Positions 23,174 to 25,812 of a stretch of 25,812 bases of DNA are shown in pieces. How positions within the stretch are numbered: position 1 is the stretch's first letter; each line of letters starts with the position of its first letter. The stretch spans positions 1 through 25,812 of the forward strand of contig CAZDAM010000048.1 of the NCBI GenBank assembly GCA_964503595.1, in the 5' to 3' direction. Source of the stretch: CAZDAM01 sp964503595. Its GTDB lineage: Bacteria; Muiribacteriota; UBA6191. Below the pieces are notes generated by a model. The model was given only the letters and a program-made list of their open reading frames with translations. It made no database searches and was not told where the DNA came from. The translations under genes and the position numbers were made by a program.

Positions 23174-23995
23174 TCAGAAGCGGTATTGGGCCCCGGCGAT
23201 GACACCGGTCTGATTGCGGTTGTAGAGCCGATCATAATCGCTCTCGCTGACATACTGGATTTGAAAGGCCGAAGTGTCGATTTTCAGGCGGATACCACCG
23301 GAAACCACATCTCCGTTGTAATCATACAGAAAATCGATATTTCGTCCCAGTGAGACACTGCCCCCGGCAAAGCCGAAAAAGCTGTCGGGTTCGCCTTCCA
23401 CAAGGGAGGTATTGGCTCCCACCAGGCGGTTCTGAGTTGTGGAGCGTAGCCGGTAACCGCCAAAGAGCGCGGTTCCGTAGTCGTTGAGGGTTCCTACATT
23501 GATTTCCTGAAGCCTGCGACCACCGAAATTGGTACCGGCACCAAAGTAGAAGGAACGCCAGCCCATGGAAAACATGACTGTGGAGTAGTCTCTTTCCGAA
23601 GTGCTCATAATGGCTGATACCGCCATTGGCATGGACTCCACCGGGAGACGATGCTTCAGGGAAAGCCAGTTTCGGGGCCGAAGACTGGTGGCTCCAGTAT
23701 AGCTTTCCCGGCTGTATGCCACTTCGATGCTATCTGTAATGCCGGCTCCCATGGAAAGGAAGTTCTGGCTGGCGTTTTCAATCTTGAGTGTGGAGGGGTC
23801 CTTCTCTTCATAAAAATAGCCGGACCAGCTCAGATTGGATTCGTCGATGGGCCGTACATGAGGGGAGGGAGTGAAAATGGCTCCACTTAAACCGGTTTGC
23901 ACGGAAAAGAAATCCTCTTCGCTGACCCAGGGGGTTGCGGAAGAGAGGGAGTGAAGTCCCAGAGCAAGGAGCAGGGTGCGAACCAATGATTTCAT
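23174..23995 (-). CDS. Outer-membrane beta-barrel-like protein of unknown function
   Basis: The 273-residue product has a signal peptide (about 1-20, SLVRTLLLALGLHSLSSA). The rest alternates polar and hydrophobic residues with many Gly, Ser, Tyr and Phe and no long hydrophobic helix. It ends in GAQYRF, with the C-terminal aromatic residue typical of proteins recognised by the outer-membrane assembly machine. Repeated strands such as SMGWRSFYFGAGTNFG and TALFGGYRLRS support a barrel of perhaps 10-14 strands; a cargo or function cannot be inferred. The ATG at 23995 is chosen because it places the signal peptide at the start; a second ATG at 24034 would add 13 residues. The gene is monocistronic and convergent with yraN. 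Confidence 0.8.
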   Translation of the reverse strand: MKSLVRTLLLALGLHSLSSATPWVSEEDFFSVQTGLSGAIFTPSPHVRPIDESNLSWSGYFYEEKDPSTLKIENASQNFLSMGAGITDSIEVAYSRESYTGATSLRPRNWLSLKHRLPVESMPMAVSAIMSTSERDYSTVMFSMGWRSFYFGAGTNFGGRRLQEINVGTLNDYGTALFGGYRLRSTTQNRLVGANTSLVEGEPDSFFGFAGGSVSLGRNIDFLYDYNGDVVSGGIRLKIDTSAFQIQYVSESDYDRLYNRNQTGVIAGAQYRF

Positions 23996-24026
23996 AACAA
24001 GGATCTCGGAGAAAAAGGCAGTTTTG

Positions 24027-24055
24027 TTTACCATCCTGATGCGCTTCGGTATACT
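24027..24055 (+). promoter_or_regulatory. Candidate promoter for the ATP-grasp-like gene
   Basis: TTTACC (24027-24032) and TATACT (24050-24055) are 17 bases apart, giving a leader of about 43 bases before the ATG at 24105. Confidence 0.5.
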
Positions 24056-24104
24056 TGGCCCCCTGGAGTGAAGCAGTATTCACTAGGCGACACGAAAGGG
24101 AGTT

Positions 24105-25526
24105 ATGGAGAAAGTCAAAATTCGCATTATGGCGTCACAGGACTGGAGCATGCGCTATGCCATGCAGGAGTTCGTCAAGTTTGCTGATCCGGTCATGAGG
24201 TGGAAAGGCAAAGAGTACAAGATTGATCTGGGACGGATTAAGGCGGAACCGGTTCTCTGCGGTTCCGATCTCAATGATCAGGCTGATGTGGTGATTGATC
24301 GTACCATTCACTGGAACGACTATTACAAGTGTTGGGCTCAGACGGCGCAGAACAACCAGATGCGCATTGCCAACAGCTCTTTGACTTTTTCCAATCTGGA
24401 CAAGCATTCCACCTTCGATCTGATGGCCCGAGCCATGCACCCGAAGGATCGTTTCCCAACCACGGTACTACTGCCTGAATTCTCTCCGTATACGGATGCT
24501 CAGTGGCAGGAAGAGATCTGGTCCTATGAGCAGCAGCAGATTCTGAAAAACACCAGGTATGGCTGGGATCCTGAGAGTCGTAGCGTTGACATGGCCAAGG
24601 TTCGTGAGTCCATGTCCATGCTGGACAAGCATCTGAAGCGTGGTCAGCTGATTCGTGAGCAGTTTTATCCCCAGCATAACTACATAGCTGATGCGATGGA
24701 AAAGTACTTTGACAACAAGTTCCCGGTCTTTCTGAAAAAGGCCTTTGGTGGCGGTGGGTCCGATGTTTACCGTGTTACCAGCATGCAGGAGCTTTACGAC
24801 AAATACGATCAGACCAATGGCAAGGTTTTCCATATTCAGGAAGCCGTGGAAAACTACGACACCTTCATTCGCTGTATGGGAATCGGGCCTATGGTTCATC
24901 CCATGGTGTTCCAGCCGGACGAGCCTCTGCATGAGCATTATTCTCCAGAATGTGTGGAGCTGACCAAGGAAATGTATCACCGCCTGGAAAGCTATGTTCT
25001 TTTCGTGAACAGCTACCATCGGTGGACCTACAACTCCTTTGAATGTCTGATCAAGGACGGTGTGATTCATCCGATTGATTTCGCCAACGCCTGCCCTGAT
25101 TCCAACTTCACTTCCCTGCACACCCACTTCCCATGGCTGATTGGTGCTCTGGTGAAATGGATGAGCTTCATTGGCATCACCAAGAAGAAAATGGGTATTG
25201 ATCTGGAGCAGGAGAAGTACCTCAAGGTCTTCAATGATCCGAAGAAATCAGCTGAAGAGAAATTCGAGTTCCACCGTCAGATGAGCGAGAAATATTTTGA
25301 AATCGACAAATTCGAAGAGTTCTGCAACAAGAACTTCAAGGACCTCGATGAGATGATTCTGAAGTTCTATGACGAGCATTTCGATCGGGTGATTGAGTTT
25401 GCGATTGAAACTTCCGATTTCCCTGAGCACGAGAAAGGTCATTTCTTCAATCACTATAAAACCCGCATGGACACGATTTTCCGTCCGAATGCGGATAGAT
25501 ACCTCCAAACCAGAATCATTCGCTGA
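24105..25526 (+). CDS. ATP-grasp-like protein of unknown substrate
   Basis: The 473-residue cytoplasmic protein shows the ordered features of an ATP-grasp carboxylate-amine/thiol ligase. An N-terminal region contains NSSLTFSNLDKHSTF and PTTVLLPEF (the N...DK...P-T pattern of the pre-ATP domain). A lysine and glycine-rich loop VFLKKAFGGGGSDVYRV spans 208-224. A hinge strand HIQEAVENYDTFIRCMGIG lies at about 243-261. Finally NSFECLIKDGVIHPIDFANACPD (310-332) has E313, D325 and N328 placed like the metal ligands. The C-terminal 110 residues are helical and charged, outside the core fold. No substrate can be assigned: no peptide, siderophore or amino-acid pathway gene is adjacent. It has an AGGGAG ribosome site, its own candidate promoter and a strong terminator, so it is a single-gene unit. 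Confidence 0.72.
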   Translation: MEKVKIRIMASQDWSMRYAMQEFVKFADPVMRWKGKEYKIDLGRIKAEPVLCGSDLNDQADVVIDRTIHWNDYYKCWAQTAQNNQMRIANSSLTFSNLDKHSTFDLMARAMHPKDRFPTTVLLPEFSPYTDAQWQEEIWSYEQQQILKNTRYGWDPESRSVDMAKVRESMSMLDKHLKRGQLIREQFYPQHNYIADAMEKYFDNKFPVFLKKAFGGGGSDVYRVTSMQELYDKYDQTNGKVFHIQEAVENYDTFIRCMGIGPMVHPMVFQPDEPLHEHYSPECVELTKEMYHRLESYVLFVNSYHRWTYNSFECLIKDGVIHPIDFANACPDSNFTSLHTHFPWLIGALVKWMSFIGITKKKMGIDLEQEKYLKVFNDPKKSAEEKFEFHRQMSEKYFEIDKFEEFCNKNFKDLDEMILKFYDEHFDRVIEFAIETSDFPEHEKGHFFNHYKTRMDTIFRPNADRYLQTRIIR

Positions 25527-25548
25527 TTCTCAGGAGGTTGAGGGATTT

Positions 25549-25575
25549 CCCGCCAGTTCTCTGGCGGGTTTTTTT
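25549..25575 (+). terminator. Rho-independent terminator
   Basis: CCCGCCAG (25549-25556), loop TTCT and CTGGCGGG (25561-25568) form a perfect 8-base-pair stem followed by seven T. It ends the ATP-grasp-like transcript 23 bases after its stop. Confidence 0.93.
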
Positions 25576-25610
25576 CATCCAGAAATTGTATCCCTGTCAG
25601 TGAAGGTGAT

Positions 25611-25811
25611 TTATAGGCTTTTATGTATCTCACTTTCCGCACATAGCCCCCCGGTACGCCAGGAGACAAAAGCAAACAAATCCAAACAGGTTTCAGTGGG
25701 GTCATCACCCATTTGAGGATTGCCGTCGATCCAGTTCAAGAAGCGATCCGGCACTGGGATTTCTTCAGAACACCAAGCGAGGGCAGGATGCTTCCAGAAC
25801 TGGATATCACT
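25611..25811 (-). CDS. C-terminal fragment of an unknown protein, 5' part beyond window
   Basis: On the minus strand one frame stays open from the window edge for 66 codons to a TAA at 25611-25613. The residues look protein-like (FWKHPALAWCSEEIPVPDRF, then LNWIDGNP and CLDLFAFVSWRTGG), with a balanced composition. There is no start codon because the 5' end is outside. It would be convergent with the ATP-grasp-like gene, whose terminator lies in the gap. I recognise no family. An open frame of this length can also occur by chance, so this is moderate evidence only. Confidence 0.5.
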   Translation of the reverse strand, partial: SDIQFWKHPALAWCSEEIPVPDRFLNWIDGNPQMGDDPTETCLDLFAFVSWRTGGLCAESEIHKSL

Positions 25812-25812
25812 G

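Noticed and set aside
25454..25708. 84-codon minus-strand open frame
   Set aside because: It runs through the terminator hairpin and the end of the ATP-grasp-like gene, in a different frame from the better edge candidate.

Overview
The window looks like chromosomal housekeeping DNA from a Gram-negative (diderm) bacterium of roughly balanced base composition. The evidence for an outer membrane is a signal-peptide beta-barrel protein ending in Tyr-Arg-Phe. There are also type IV prepilin-like proteins, an exported haem c protein and an ECF sigma factor with a FecR-domain partner. The conserved genes (polA, tsaE, pyk, rpmE, alaS, ruvX, serS, yraN) sit in an order that does not match a model proteobacterium. 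A poorly sampled lineage is likely, but I cannot name the phylum. I see no insertion sequence, prophage, CRISPR array or plasmid feature, and no gene-free stretch over 300 bases.

Layout. (1) 1-5531, minus strand: an overlapping operon of a c-type cytochrome, polA, tsaE and a GspE/PilB-like protein whose P-loop lysine has become arginine. Bases 1-75 of the same strand may be the 5' part of an RNase P RNA cut by the window edge. (2) 5593-8597, plus strand: a divergently transcribed set of unknowns. These are a methyltransferase-like protein, a secreted protein starting at TTG inside it, and a large exported Met/Gln/Tyr/Gly-rich protein, closed by a strong terminator. (3) 8718-10731: pyk, a STAS-domain anti-sigma antagonist and rpmE, then a terminator. 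(4) 10852-12640: a membrane protein and two prepilin-like genes joined by stop/start overlaps. (5) 12725-15735: alaS and ruvX overlapping at TTGA, behind an extended -10 promoter. (6) 15930-17805: ECF sigma factor and FecR-type anti-sigma, with terminator. (7) 18065-18907, minus: MscS channel. (8) 19044-19128: tRNA-Leu(CAG) with its own promoter and terminator. (9) 19217-23170: serS, two unknown membrane proteins, an RsuA/RluB-type pseudouridine synthase and yraN, closely spaced or overlapping. (10) 23174-23995, minus: outer-membrane barrel protein. (11) 24105-25526: ATP-grasp-like protein of unknown substrate, with terminator. (12) 25611-25811, minus: C-terminal part of an unknown protein running off the window.

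The most interesting regulatory link is a shared element, GCAACTTTTC followed 16-17 bases after its GCAAC by CGTA. It lies just upstream of both the ECF sigma gene and the Met/Gln-rich exported protein gene. It resembles an ECF-type promoter and suggests that the sigma factor controls itself and that envelope protein. The other points worth following are the degenerate secretion ATPase, the stand-alone ATP-grasp protein and the two unknown membrane proteins in the serS operon.
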